Of a stretch of DNA of 64,000 nt, positions 44,497 to 57,120 are shown one piece after another (within the stretch, counting starts at the first letter, position 1; each line of letters begins with the position of its first letter). Source of the DNA: Polychytrium aggregatum. Lineage: Eukaryota > Chytridiomycota > Chytridiomycetes > Polychytriales. A program made the translations under genes and the position numbers. Under the pieces are notes generated by a model that saw only the letters and a list, made by a program, of their open reading frames with translations, was not told where the DNA came from and made no database searches. Location of the stretch: positions 1-64,000 of the forward strand of contig NW_026516296.1 in NCBI RefSeq assembly GCF_025602895.1. The letters are read 5' to 3'.

Positions 44497-45755
44497 CTAG
44501 ATCTTGAACTCGCGGACGATGGGCATGGTGAGGATCAGTCGCTTGTCGACGGCATCCCACCGCGCCGTGGAGTCGGCCTCGTCGACTTTGACGGGAAGAT
44601 CGGCCCGCAGTTTGCTGAAGTATAGTCCACGGCAGGGGAATGGGCAGGGATTCGGGCGAAAATGCCATGGTGGTAACGAGAGCACGGGGCGGCGTCGGTC
44701 AACATCCGGATAGACAGCCGGTCAGTGTGCGGCCAACCAGGACCAGCATACGAGTCGCAGAAGCAGCCGCCTGGAAAACGGTTGGCCATGCAAGGCACAA
44801 TGACACCCTCGGGCTCATGTGCTTCCCCGACTGCCGTTCATGAAGTGGCGAATGCAAAAGGCAACAGCGGTCGACATCAAGGCAAGGCGCAGAACTTACT
44901 ACTGCGGACACTGGACCCAAACGCAGTTATCTTTGATGTCGACTTGGATGTCGCTCAGCGCAACGGCCAGAGGCATCTCGACGTGCATCACCATTTCGTT
45001 GCAGTCCTCGATGGAGTTTTGCTTGCCCATCATGCCCAGGAAGATGTCCTCGCTACACACCCGCTGACGATACGTGATCGTGTATCTGGACGGGCGGCAG
45101 TGCGAGCACGGAAAGGAGAGAAGAGTGAGGCTTCAAAGGCTGGGGCTGGGGCTGTGGCGGCTTGCTATGCCGACCAGAGAGAGCGGACACCGATCGAGAT
45201 CCTGACAGTGAGCCTCTGCCGGGTCGTGAGCGGCGAGGGAAGGCAGCGGCGACTTACTCGGGGCACTGCCTCGGATCAGCGGCGTCGTCGTAGCAAATAT
45301 CCTCGACATCGTCGTCGGTCCAGATGTCCTTTTCGAGGACAGGCTTTCGATCAAAATCATACAGGTTGTACTTTTTCTTGGGCCTGGGGTGGGCCGCCCC
45401 GATCATGCCGGGGTTGACGGGAACGCCTCCGGCATGGGTCTGTGCCTGGGGTATATAGTGGTGACGGTGAGAATGGAGCGGCGTGGGATCAAGCCCAGCG
45501 GCAGATGGCTCAACGGCAGATGGCTCAGCGGCAGATGGATTCACACGAGCGGTCCATGCGGGTGCAGGCCCATCGCGATGAGGAGCCAGGGAGGGGTGCG
45601 AATCGCGCAAGCAGAGGATGCATGCGGCCTGCTCCGCACCCACAACAGCGATTGTGACAGCTGGGCGTGATCAACACCTTGGTGGATGGTCCAGGCTCGG
45701 GGCCGGCCGCGAGGAGATTTGCAAGGTCATCAACATCGTGTATGAGCGAGTCCAT
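44497..45755 (-). CDS. DNAAF6: DNAAF6/PIH1D3-like axonemal dynein assembly factor
   Basis: Cytoplasmic chaperone cofactor that helps preassemble ciliary dynein arms. Four exons: 45755-45678, 45445-45258, 45085-44900, 44614-44497. Total 570 nt, 189 aa (human protein 214). The family signature is clear: DIWTDDDV, then DPRQCPEY-T-I-YRQRV, CSEDIFLGMMGKQNS, MVMHVEMPLA, DIQVDIKDN, VQCPQYKLRADLPVKV, ARWDAV and the C-terminal LILTMPIVREFKI. The domain is the CS/p23-like half of PIH proteins. Presence implies a motile flagellum. It lies divergent from the FkbM-type gene. Confidence 0.9.
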
Positions 45756-46152
45756 GTTGAGAAGGGAAACTGACGCTTTTGGAAGTATGTGCAGCGTACA
45801 AGCGGTTCAGACACGGGCTGAGGCGCAGGCGAGTCGGTGCTTGGGTGTGTCCGGGGTTTGGATGTGTCTGGGATTCGGGATGGAGGCGTATGTGTTTGCA
45901 GCAAAGTCACGACGGATCGGCAGTTGGACAAAGAGTGATGTTGATCGCCCAGGAGCACGAGACATAGGAGCAGATCGTCGGTCTGAGGGAGAAAGTGGAT
46001 TAAGAGGGCGGGCAAGCGCGCGGATGTGTCATGGCGACGCAGCGGATATGGTCGAGGACGCAGCCAGCAGATGCTATGCTCGTCGTTCGCGGCTGTGCTG
46101 TTGGCTGTGCACTCTGTCGAGCCCTACGCTGGCGATGAAGACGGGAAGACGG

Positions 46153-46238
46153 GATGGATGAATGAATGAGCAAATGTGCAGATGCGATGGATGAATGAGC
46201 AGATGCGATGGATGAATGTGCAAATGTGCAAATGTGCA
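46153..46238. repeat. Imperfect ATG-rich tandem repeat
   Basis: Overlapping units of gatggatgaatgagcagatgc and caaatgtg variants. Confidence 0.85.
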
Positions 46239-46682
46239 ATCACCAATGACCAATGAGCAAATGTTCCTCCACACAGCCATCGGCGAACGCAATTCGGCCT
46301 ATCCCTCGAGGGTCCCGATCGACACAACACCGCAGATCCAATGAGCATTCGCACCATAATGGTGCGGTCGGTGCAGATCCAGAGCATCACCATGTGCCCA
46401 AGCGCGGCTCAGCGCTGCATGTCACCGCGCTGCTCAGCCTGTCCTTGCTCGCCCTTGCCGGCCCTTGCTTGTCCATGTCCGTGAGGCCCCATGGCCAACA
46501 CCATGACCACCCGCCCAACCATTCCACCTCTTGGCTGCGACATCTGCACAGCTGACCCTCCCGGGCAAAGGCCTGCTGTGGAGGCCGTTGGTGGCACCAC
46601 GCGCACATCCACCACCCAACGACCAACAAACCCAAAGACACCAATAACGCCGACAACAAAGCCAATGCCATTAGCCAGCCGG

Positions 46683-46727
46683 CAATAACAATAGCCATAA
46701 CAATAGCCATAACAATAGCCATAACAC
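46683..46727. repeat. 15-bp tandem repeat
   Basis: About three copies of caatagccataacaa. Confidence 0.85.
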
Positions 46728-46999
46728 TGCCGCTGGAATCCGAGTTTGTGCTGCTTGCCGTTTCGGCCTCGGCAGGGGCTGAGTCCGCTGTTCCAGCCGT
46801 GGCCCGGCCGTCGCTTTGGCCATCGCCCCTTCGGCTTGCTGGTCAACCATCCAACCATCCATCCGCCCGCTTATCCATCGTCCCTCTCCGCCATCGCACC
46901 GTGCCTTGCGCCTTTCTCCTCGCCCTTTATTCATTTTCTGGTCCTTCCTCCAGCCCACTCCGTCCTTCTCCCAGCACCTTCCCTCGTCCATCGCCCAGG

Positions 47000-49900
47000 A
47001 TGATCCTTAGAATTCTCTCCAGGCCAGCCCCTTTGATTATTGCGGCCGTTGTATTGCTCGTCGTTGTGTTGCTCAACTTTGAGCTGATCAGCCTCGCTTC
47101 CCGCCCACCCAGTAAGTCCTGCTTGCTCGTGCTGGGCTTTGCTGGCCAGCGCTGTGCACTTTGCCTCCGACGACACAGCCCGGTCATTGTCGATGGCATC
47201 CATCGTGCTTCCAAGGGCCTCTCCTGGCTGGTTCTTCCACGCAGATACACCTGGTCGTTGTGGCCGATAGCCCGCCACACCGACTTGCTGCTGTCGTACT
47301 CCACTCACCCCCAAGCCGCTCACCACACCGCTCTTTCAGATGCAGGCATCTCTCATGACATCCCCCCAGTCGTCTTTTCAAGCACCGACACCGCCGCCAA
47401 GAGGTAGGTGGTGGCATCTCGCTATCGACAGCACTGATCTCTCCTGGGTTGCCGTCTCCCCCCCCATCGACCCATCGGGCTGTTGGTGGGAAGGGGGAGG
47501 ACGGCTGCTTCCGCCCAGTCTAATCGCGTGCGTCGTCCTCCAATCCTCCGCCGCCCGATCCTCGCATCTCCCCCCCCATCTCCCAACCGCCACCAACATC
47601 GACGCCATCGCCGGTCAGTCTCTTGGACTACGTTCGCCAGCCCGTCCATGGGGTCTGCAACCACACCAAGACCTTTGGCGGCTCGTCCGTGGTCGGGAGC
47701 GAGGGGTCCTGGACCATTTGCATGGACCTCCTGCCGCCGACCACGTTCCCGTGCGTGGTCTACTCCTTTGGTATCAACAACGACTTTAGCTTTGACGATC
47801 AAATCCATCTCAAGGCCACCGATCATGGGTGTGAGGTAAGGGGCCCTCGCCGATGCACCCGGTATCTGCTCCCCCCCTTCATTTGCTTCGCCTCACTCAT
47901 TCCTCGTCTATCCATCCTCCACCCTAGGTCCATTCATTCGATCCATCGATGGGCGTTCAGTCTCATGAGCGCACGCCCGGTCACTGGTTCCACGATGCAG
48001 GCATCTCAGCCGTCGATAGCGACAACTGGGACGGCGGTCTGACCAGTGCAAACCACGACAATACCAAGGGGTGGGTTGTCAAGACCGTCCCCTCTTGGAT
48101 GAACACCCTCAGCCACAACAAGATCAATCTCCTCAAGATCGACACCGAGTACGCCGAATGGGGTGCCCTCCAGAACCTCCTCGACACTGGCTACATCCGC
48201 CAGGTGGACCAGCTCGTCGTTGAGGTTCATTTCTGGACAAGCCGCAAGGACAAGCAGCGCACTGATGCTCAGGAGATGGCATGGTGGATGACCACTCTGC
48301 TGCGTCTGGAGTCGGCCGGGTTCAAGCTCTTCTACAAACATGAAAACCCGCTGAGTAGCGTAGAAGGTTCAGAAGGAGGTATGTCAGCGTCATGTCCTGT
48401 CGGCTCAGTTTGGCCCGGCAGTGGTGCAATTGGTGCCTTCGCGACTGTCGTCGCCACAGCGCCCGAGACCGGCGGCCATCGCAATTGGCCCATAGTATCA
48501 ACGCCGTGCTCGACGAGCCATTCTTGCCAAGCGCATCTTTTGAGAAACCACACTAAACTCGATTGTATCCTCTCTGCACCTTTAGCAAAGTACCTGTGCT
48601 GCCACGAGCTTGGCTTTGTTCGACGTAAGTGATGAGACGCATAGGGACTCGGTTTGACCCACGAGCTCGGTTTGACCCACAAACGCCGTCGCGATCGGTC
48701 TCCACTGCTCGACAGCAACCTGTGCTTGCAGCGTGCATGTTTTGTCATCGACCCCGACGCTGATTTGTGTCATGTGTTTTTCCTTTCCAGAACTGCCGAG
48801 CTTCAAGGTTGCCAACCGCGTAGAGCATGTGGCTGCCGACCCCGAGCCTGCTGCCAAGAAGATCCAAAGGTGAGCGTGGCCCACCGCTTCTCCACATGTT
48901 GCGCCACCAATCTCGGCCGAGAACTGTGTCGTGTGGTTCAAGGCGATGGTCTTGTTGCCTGCACATCCGTCCTCGGTATTCTCGCACCGATACGCCCATG
49001 TGCAATCGATGAATATCGCGCAGGCGTCAAGTTCATGCCCGCAGCCTTTTGAACCGTGCCCGGCTAATTACTTTCTCTGTGTGCTGCCAAATATCTCCAG
49101 ATTGGTCAATCTGATCGAGAAGCCTATCGCCAAAGATGCCTGTGCCTCTACCGATGTATTTGGCGGCACCCCGCGAGGCCAGGGAGACGGCGTGTGGACC
49201 ATCTGCCGCGACCTGCTGCCCAAGACCAGCACCAAGTGCATCGTGTACTCCTTTGGCATCAACAACGACTTTAGCTTTGACGACCAGATCGGCGCCGGTG
49301 GAGTCGACGGTGGCTGTGAGGTGGGCTGCCCTTTGTCGTCCGCATCGCATCGCATCGCATCGCATCACATTGCTACAATTTCCATTGCCATCGCAACGGG
49401 GCTCGGTCGCCACTCACATACCCAATGCCCCCCTCGCCGCTCCACAGGTTCATTCTTTTGATCCCTCGATGGGCGTCGACTCGTATCAGCGCTCCAGCCG
49501 CCACTTGTTCCACAACGGAGGCATTGGTCCGGTCGACAGTGACGACTGGAACGGCGGCGAGCTGACTAGTGCCAATCGACAGAACACCCACGGCTGGACT
49601 GTCAAGACCGTCCCCACCTGGATGCATTTGCTCGGCCACAGCCACATCAGCGTCCTCAAGATCGACACCGAGTACGCCGAATGGGACGTGATCCAGAACC
49701 TGTTCGAGAGCGAATACATCCACAAAATCGACCAAATCGTCCTCGAGATCCACATGTGGACCCACTTCCGCTCCAACCCGTCCTTCACAACCGAGGCTGA
49801 GGTTGCCCAGTACTGGATCAACACCCTCACTCGTCTCGAAAATGCTGGATTCAAAAAGTTCTCTGTGCACAAGAATCCTCAGAGCTCACAGCATACGCTG

Positions 49901-50116
49901 GACGGCTGTAAGTTGTGGGTGCGGGTGTGAATGTGGGCCCGGGCTGTTGCCATCATGTTGGATCGAATTACGCGCATACCAGCATCCCACCTGTATTCGG
50001 TTTGATCAGAGATGACGTCGATTTGGATACTGACATTTCATGTTTGCGCGTCAGACACCTGGGCCTGCTGTTATGAAATCGGGTTCCAAAGGGAAGTCCC
50101 CAAACTCTCAGCCTAA
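47000..50116 (+). CDS. Membrane-anchored protein with two FkbM-type methyltransferase domains
   Basis: Exons 47000-47111, 47340-47403, 47619-47835, 47928-48378, 48586-48624, 48791-48869, 49101-49320, 49448-49907, 50055-50116 give 567 aa. An N-terminal signal anchor (LIIAAVVLLVVVLLNFELI) places the domains in the secretory lumen. Each half has the METTL24/FkbM-like set: VVYSFGINNDFSFDDQI or its twin, VHSFDPSMGV, LLKIDTEYAEWGALQNLL / VLKIDTEYAEWDVIQNLF, and a C-terminal CCHELGFVR / CCYEIGFQR. The halves join in phase (donor after 48869, phase 2). If that donor is not used, reading on gives a stop at 48871 and the second half lacks its own start. Substrate unknown. Confidence 0.78.
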
Positions 50117-51034
50117 ACAGAGCAGTGGTCCCCCCTCCCCCTCTGTGCCCGCCACTCTTTGCATACACGCACTATGGCCAGTCATCAATGCTCTCGCCAT
50201 GGATATATACAGTATATGTGCATTGTACCAAACCGAAACACGGCACTCTGTCCTGAGCTCAGATGGTCGCTTTCTCTGGCTGCGATTATGCATGCATCCA
50301 TCACTGCCATGTCCAAAATAGCGCGACCGAGTGTGCAGTGTGTTGAAGGAAAAATGAGACACATCGTCTCATTCGGACAAACACGGCGCAGTCGGATCAT
50401 ATCACCCCAAGCCAAGTGGGTCAAGCCATTTCCCTGGGTGTCCCTGTGTGAAAGAGGAAGACGCAAGGCAAAGAGCAATATCGCTGCAGGACCTCGGCGA
50501 GCGGATTTCATGGAGTTCGGTGCCAATCAGAGTCGTCTGATTCACACAAGCTATGCAACCCACACAAGTCGTGTGTGAAGGTGTCCCGGTTCAAATCAAG
50601 TTCGCTGTGAAGTGTACGGCGGCCTCTGATTGACGCTCGCCCATTGTCATGCCGCGGTCTGGCCTGGCTGGACCACTCTGGAGAGCTGTCGCTGGGGGCC
50701 GATCGGGCCAAGCGAGCATGTCATGCACGGCCCGGATCGCAGCAGCAGTAGCAGCAGCAGCAAGACTGAAGTGTATCGAGAGCCGCCTCAAGCCCAAGCC
50801 CACCATTCTGAGCGCAACCGACGAGGAAGAAGGGGAGGGGGAGGAGCCATCCATTCGATTTCTAACGATCGAGCAGCACGATCGACTTGACTGCACGTCC
50901 CGCCACGATACCAAGCGAGTCATTTGTCCGGCAAGCACCGACAAGTACCAGCAAGTGATCTCTTGCTCGCACCCGTTCTCCCAGAAACGCCTCTACGAGG
51001 AGTCAAAGCAACAAAGCAGCCATTTTTCGGCCAT

Positions 51035-51088
<54 letters not shown>

Positions 51089-51134
51089 ATCATTCAACTT
51101 CCGTCCACCTCCATCCGCACACACGCCCCCACCC
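50117..51134. other. Spacer with 7-bp repeat
   Basis: About 1 kb between two plus-strand genes. Contains agcagcagcag near 50740 and the ttgccga repeat at 51035-51088. Long open frames that run into the next gene upstream of its ATG have no domain support. Confidence 0.55.
51035..51088. repeat. 7-bp tandem repeat (ttgccga)
   Basis: About 7.5 near-perfect copies starting 100 bp before the AIP3-like start codon, so probably in its promoter or 5' UTR. Confidence 0.95.
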
Positions 51135-53196
51135 ATGTCAGTGAGCGTCGCTCAGCAGCAGCAGCAGCAATTTCCGCCCCCGGAGGCCGTCCAGAAGGCG
51201 TCAAAGGCATGTCGACACATTCTTCTCACGCTCTCGGCCTTTGCCGCTCAAGACGACGCCTCGCGTCTCGCTCTGGAGACGAAGGTCCTGGTCCAGACCC
51301 TTGGGCCCTATCTGAATGCCGCACTCCTCGTTGAGCTCCAAGCCGTGTTGGGCCGGCTCGCCGGTCCAGGAGACGACGGCCACGAAGCCGAGCCGCATCA
51401 CTGTCGCGAAGCCCTCGAGCTGGTCGAGAGCCTCCTCGATGAGATGGTGGCCAGCACCGGCGCTCTACCGGAAGCAGTACCAACAGCAACGCCAGTAGCA
51501 ACATGGCCTGCGGCTCGCAGTTCCAAACAAGCCATTGAACCAACCCACGTTCTGACAGCAGGATGCCAGGACGAACACGCAGACAGACCCATGTCCATCG
51601 AGATCCATCGCCCAGAGGAGCACCCTCACTTCTCTCGCTGTTCGGGGCAAAGTAGCTGTTTTAGGTGCACCTCGGCACGAAATGACGACGACACGACGCG
51701 CAGCGAAGCAGGTGAGCTCCAAAAACCGATGCAATCTGAGGGCTTTGCTTCGGGAGCAATAGCCTGGACAGGATACTGTCCGTTGCTGCTTTCGTTGCAG
51801 CGCGACACATCGAGCCATCTTCCGTGCTTGACGGCGTGTTGCAGTCCGTCGCGCTAACTACTCTCTTGTATCAGTCCCACCTGCGATGCAGCAGGTCAAT
51901 GCTGGAGTGACCGTCTTTCTTTCACATCTCGGGCTCACCTACAGACTCGTGAATGTCGATCTACCTGGCACTGAGGAGGCGATCAAGTCGGAGCTTTGGC
52001 GGCTGTTCCGACAGAGGTTTGCCCATGCCCCGCACTTTGACCCATGCGCATGCATCCTCCAAGTCTTTGATCCGCAGCATGCCGAGTTTTACATCCCGGA
52101 CGACTGGACCAGAGCACTCGAGTATCCAGCGACTCTCAAGTTCCAGGTTCTAGCACCTCCACACGATAGAGGCCCGAACGGAGCAATCAGCAGCGATTCA
52201 TTGGATTGCAAGAACTCGCCCTCGACCCTTCACCAACGCATCCCACGGCACATCGCAAATGCGTCTTCGCATGAGCCTGGTTCCTCAGAGACCGAGGCAC
52301 TAATTGCAAAACTCGCTGATCTAGTCCGCATCGAGCTTGCCAAGCGATCGCCAGAAGGACCTGCCGCCAGCCAAACAGCCGACGGAGCGATTGCGCCAGC
52401 AGCACCAGCACCAGCACCGGCATCAGCACCAGCAGCAACATCAGTAACAGCGGCGACCGAGTTGTCTCAGAGCGATCCACATCCCAACAGGATCCGTGTC
52501 GAGCGCAGCCAGACCAGGCTCAAAGCCCTCCAGAGTGAAATTGCCGATCGGCTCGGAATGCTGAAGCAGCAGATTCTGCGACTCACAGCGGGCGGTGCGA
52601 TCGATTTCGGCCCCATCCGAGATCTCCAGCAAATCCTCGAAGATCTCGGAAGCGATACGAGCGAGTACCGCCAGCTGCTGGATCGCTGCCGCAGCGAATG
52701 GAAGCGCATCTGGGAGTATGAGCTGAGCGAGATTGTGCGCGAGCAGAACCTGATCAAGTCTCAAGATCAGATGCTCCAGCAGTGGATCGGCGAGCAAGTA
52801 ACCCTCGAAGGAGAGATCCACAGTGCCGTCTCGAGGATGCGGACCGATCCACCAAAGTGCGCAACGTCAGTGGCCCTGCCCATTGTCACCTGCGATCAGG
52901 TCAAGAGCGCACAGGCCGAGATGCTACAGGAGCTATCGCTGCGGGTCAGTCCCATGGACTCGGCCCGCAGAGTCGAGGCAGCTCAAAGATTCAGCGACCA
53001 CCGAAGCATCCAGAGACTGTGCCGCATCGAGTACGAGAACGAGTTCAAGATGGAACTACGATCGGTGGTTCGGGAAAAGTGTACAAGATGGATGCGGGGT
53101 CTTCAGAGTGTGGATGAAGACCGGCAGCGCAAAGACCTGAGCTTGCTCAAGGAAACGCAGCTATCCGTCACCGGATCCGACGCATCGAGATGCTGA
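51135..53196 (+). CDS. AIP3/Bud6-like actin and polarity protein
   Basis: Two exons, 51135-51711 and 51875-53196, phase 1 (GTGAGC donor, TTGTATCAG acceptor), 632 aa. The N-terminal exon has a short polyQ (QQQQQQ) and a helical bundle (KASKACRHILLTLSAFAAQ), as in Bud6 N-termini. The second exon opens with the AIP3 core: TVFLSHLGLTYRLVNVDLPG, then FRQRFAHAPHF, FDPQHAEFYIPDDW and LKFQVL. After an Ala/Pro-rich linker a long coiled coil follows (RLKALQSEIADRLGMLKQQI, SEWKRIWEYELSEIVREQN), matching the actin/formin-binding half of Bud6. Known role of the family: formin nucleation-promoting factor at polarity sites. Confidence 0.83.
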
Positions 53197-53680
53197 AGGC
53201 AAAGTCGGCGGCATCTTGTCTGCGCATGATGTCTCGTATTTTGAGGCTGCCTTCAACCAATGAAAAGAAGCGTCGCTAAGCATCCTGCTCCCCCAATGAT
53301 GATACCGACTGTGCACTCCACTGTCATTCCGCCACTCTACTGCACTGCGGCTACAGTGTTTCTAAGCAGAGTAACGAGATGTCCTGCCTGAGGGCTGTCA
53401 TTACTGAGTCGTATTCATCAATCGGGGTCTCACTGAGATGTAATCTCGCCGAGCCATCACATCACCGCTGTTGTCACGGTCGTTGTTGCCACGGTCGCCG
53501 GGGAACAGGACTGCTCGGGGCGCTCGAGGGACCCCATATGGCAGGGCTGGCGAGGTACTCCCCGCTCCTGCTCCTTCGGTTGGACGGCCAAGGTGGATGA
53601 TACGTATGTGGTGTGCATTCCATTCAAAATGAGACCAGGGCGCACCGTTTCGCTTTATGAGCGCTGCGTAATCATCCAAA
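53197..53680. other. Convergent spacer
   Basis: 484 bp between two stop codons, so it should hold two 3' UTRs. No gene seen. Confidence 0.6.
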
Positions 53681-56657
53681 TCATCCAAACATGTACACGT
53701 CCAGCAGCCCTTGCTCGACTCGAGGAAGCTCTTCCATCATCTGAATCGCGTGCTCGCTGATGCTGTTGTTGGACAGGTCCAGCAGCCGCAGCGTCTCGTT
53801 GTGCACGAGGCCGTCGATCAGACGCTGCAGGCCGCGCTCGCCCAGATGGTTGTCCACCAGATTCAGGTCCAGCAGCGATCGGTTGGTCTTCAGGCAGCTG
53901 GATAGCGCATCTGCGCCAGAGAGGCCGACGCCGTTCGACTCGAGATTGAGCTCCTGCAGCGACGGATTCTGGCGCAGGCCATCGCTCAGGGCATCGATGG
54001 TGAATCCGTTGAGCTGGTTGTGGCTCAGGTCGAGCTTGAGCAGTCTTTGGTTCTTGCTCAGCATCTCGCCCAGCGACGGACCGTTGCAGATCCTGTTGTT
54101 GCCCAGCAGCAGTGTTTGGAGTCCACTGTTTACGCTCAAGGATGTGGCCAAGGCATTCAATCCCTCGCCCGATACGCTACACATGGCCAGATCCAGATGG
54201 GCCAGGGCGGCGTTGACTCGGAACATCTTGGCCAAGTGCTTGACGCCTTCGTTGCCGATCTCGTTGCCCGTGAGGACCAGGGATTGGACGGAGCGGTTGA
54301 GAAGCAGGCCGTCAGCCAGGTGCCCGGCACCGACCATGGTGATCAGGTTGTCTCCGATGGTAACCTGGCGCAGCACTTGGTTGACCTTGAAGACTTCGCC
54401 AAGACTGAGAGCACCTTCGTCTCCGATGGTGTTGTTGCCAAGGTGCAGCACCTCCAGGCTCGTGTTGAACTTGAGGGCTTGCAGGCTGCGGCCACCCTCT
54501 TCTCCGGCACGAACGTTCTGGAGATGCAGCTCCTTCAGTACTGCATTATGCTTGAGCATGTTCAGCAGGGGCCGGAGCCCCTCGTCGCCGATCTGCGATC
54601 CACTAAGCTTGAGCACCTGGAGGCTTCCGTTGATCTTGAGCATCTCGCCGATGGCTCGAGCGCTGTCGATGTCGATCATGTTGCTCTCGAGACCCAAGTG
54701 AGCCACATCGTTGTGGGTGCTGATGGCCTCGCACAGCGCTTGTATGCCTTCGTTGGTGAGTGAGCCGCCGTAGATGTTGAGCTTTTGCAGTCGGCAGCCG
54801 TTAACGAGGGCTTTGGCCAACGCAACTGCACCTCTGTCGCCGATAGGGCTGGACCAAAAGTCGAGCTCCCGCAGCGAATGATTCTTGAGGAGTGCGTCGC
54901 CAAGACGCACAGAATCGGCTCCGAGGGCCAAGCCGTGGATCCGGAGCTCGCGCAGGGTGGTGTTGATCTTCAGAGCCTCGAACACGAGCTCAGAATCCTT
55001 GGCCCCCAGGCTGAAGAACGTGCACGAGGTCGAGTTCCATTCACGCAGCTTGCTTTTGAAGTTGGACTGGAACTGGAGGATCTTGGGCTTGTCGACAGAG
55101 GAGTCTGAGCGGCAGAAGCAAAGCGGGTGGTTCAAAGTCAGTCCGGCCCAAAGTGGAGGCCATTTGGCATTATCGAGTTGCTTGCCCGTACAAATCGGTG
55201 TTTGCCGAGCAATAGCGCAGTTTGGCAAACAGGAAGAGCATTTTGGACAATGCCTGCACACATACCTCTGATATGGAGCGAGGCAGCGCTTTTGACTGGG
55301 TCGCCAAAGCCGCGATCGAAAAGAAGTATGTTGAACGCATTTGTGAGCAACTACGACGAACGCAGTCACATTCTCGACTGATAAGCAGCACCGTTCCGTG
55401 ACTCATTCAGTGCGGCATGTCCATCGGAGCACTGATGTAAGCATACCATTCCGGAGTGATCTGAACTCTGCCACATCAACCTTTTCGACCTTGCTCTGGA
55501 GCTCCTCGAGCATCTCGCGCTCGAAATCCCGTTGTAGCTGGGCTTCGGTCGAGGCTATAATCTGCAGCAGCTGGTCGTATACTTGGCCCATATCCGGGCG
55601 GCTCTCGGGTCGGGTCGAGAGACACTTCTTGATCAGGGCGACAAATGACTTGGGGGTGTCGACATCCTGCAAGATGCCCTCGTTCAGGTCGGTCCATATC
55701 TGGGGCTCAAGGCCAGTAAACGCCTGCAGATCGATGGCCAGGGGATCATCGAGCACCGTCCGGCTCTGGCCAAATGGCCCCTTGAGTAGCGCGAGCTCGG
55801 TCATGATGACACCGACGGCAAATACATCGGACAGGAATGTGACCTAACACAGGGCAGGTTGCCGCCGCGGACAGAGAGGTTGGTTGACATGGCATAGCAG
55901 GGCACAGCGTCGCAAGACCGGCATATCGTATCGGTGCTGCACAGAAAAAGGAGTGGGCCGTTGCAGTGGTGCCCCCCAAAGCTTCGCTGGCAGGGCTAGT
56001 TCTGCTCGTCTCGTCCACACGCCTTACCGGTGCATCGGGATCGGCACTCAGCTCAGGGGCTTCGTAAATCTTGGCCAGGTTATCGATCCCAGGCTGCCGT
56101 GAGGTAAGCAGGAACCCCGCACGGCCAAAACGGAAGCCAAACCCAGCGACCTTGGCCCTGAGGTCATCGTCGAGCAGAACCCAATCGGAGGTGAGGCTGC
56201 CGTGCGGGCCATAGGTCTCCTGCAGTTCCAGCAGGCCCTCGACGACATCGGCGGCGATCTGGATGCGGTCCTTCCAGGCGACGTTCAGGGGGGCCTTGTT
56301 GTGGTTGCGGCGCAGGAGCGATGCCAATGTGCCCATAACGGTGGTCTCCGAGACAATCGCATAGTCGCCAAGAGGGGCTTGCTGGGCGATTCCAAAGATG
56401 CGGGCGAGGCGAGGATGGCGGATCTTTGTCAGAGTCGTGATGTCATACTGCATCTCATGGAGGGCTTCGTCCGTTGGACAGGAAATGGGTGTAATGGCAA
56501 CCGACTGCGAGCCCAGCGGACTGGGGTCGTCGAGCGACGGCTGCGGCCGATACTTGGCCACGATGACCTCGCCAAAGAACGAGCTGAGTCGAAGGACCGG
56601 AGCCTCGCTGGGGGTGCCTGGCGGGACCTCGGTGTCGGGCAGGTTTCCGGCGAGCAT
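53681..56657 (-). CDS. Pseudokinase fused to a leucine-rich-repeat array
   Basis: Exons 56657-56028, 55843-55447, 55104-53681, phases 0 and 1, 816 aa. The N-terminal about 310 residues have a protein-kinase fold pattern (TLTKIRHPRLARIFGI, IVSETTVMGTLASLLRR, IQIAADVVEGLLEL, FLSDVFAVGVIMTEL, CLSTRPESRPDM), but key residues are missing. The VAIK lysine position reads VAITPIS, the HRD loop reads HGSLTSDWVLL (no catalytic Asp, no Asn), and the DFG position reads AGFGF. After a coiled linker (QLQRDFEREMLEELQSKVEK) come at least 14 NLR/ribonuclease-inhibitor-type LRRs such as LEVLHLGNNTIGDEG and LQELNLESNGVGLSG. Probable signalling scaffold. The junction between kinase and LRR is confirmed by phase (AATg|gtatgc to cag|actcc). 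Confidence 0.87.
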
Positions 56658-57018
56658 GGCGAGGAGGGCTGGAGCTTGATGAACGGGGGCAGCTGCGTTG
56701 GCCGGGAAGGAGAGCCGATGGCCAGGATGGCGACGTTGGCGACGTTGGCGATGTGCAGCTGCGGCGATGAGAACGAACCCCCGTCCGAAGGCAAGACTGG
56801 AGAGATTTTGCTCGTGGCGACAACCGCATGCCCCTTCGTCTGCCAAGGTCGCTCATGCCCAACGCACTCGCGCACAATCAGCAAGCCGGCCTTGTCCACC
56901 AACGCAGTCGGCAGCGCCGCATCCGCTGACTGAAACGAGGCAAGCAGATGTGTTCATGGTGCCCGACGCTGGCCTGACGGGAGGATACCGGTGCATCCAG
57001 CATCGTCGTCGCCGTCGC

Positions 57019-57073
57019 TGCAGTCGCCATCTGCAGTCGCCATCTGCAGTCGCCATCTGCAGTCGCCATCTGC
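57019..57073. repeat. 12-bp tandem repeat (cagtcgccatct)
   Basis: More than four near-perfect units. Confidence 0.95.
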
Positions 57074-57082
57074 AGCATCGGC

Positions 57083-57120
57083 CAGAGCACAATCAGAGCA
57101 CAATCAGAGCACAATCAGAG
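57083..57120. repeat. 11-bp tandem repeat (agagcacaatc)
   Basis: Three perfect units plus a partial one. Confidence 0.95.

Larger units (their letters stand above)
45756..46999. promoter_or_regulatory. Divergent spacer with tandem repeats
   Basis: 1.24 kb between start codons at 45755 (minus) and 47000 (plus). Holds a gatgaatgagcaaatgtgca-type repeat (46153-46238) and a 15-bp caatagccataa-type repeat (46683-46727). No gene supported. Confidence 0.55.

Noticed and set aside
49101-50116. Second FkbM unit as an independent gene
   Set aside because: No start codon or signal-anchor exon of its own lies between 48874 and 49100, and the preceding exon offers a good in-phase donor. A fused gene is the simpler model.
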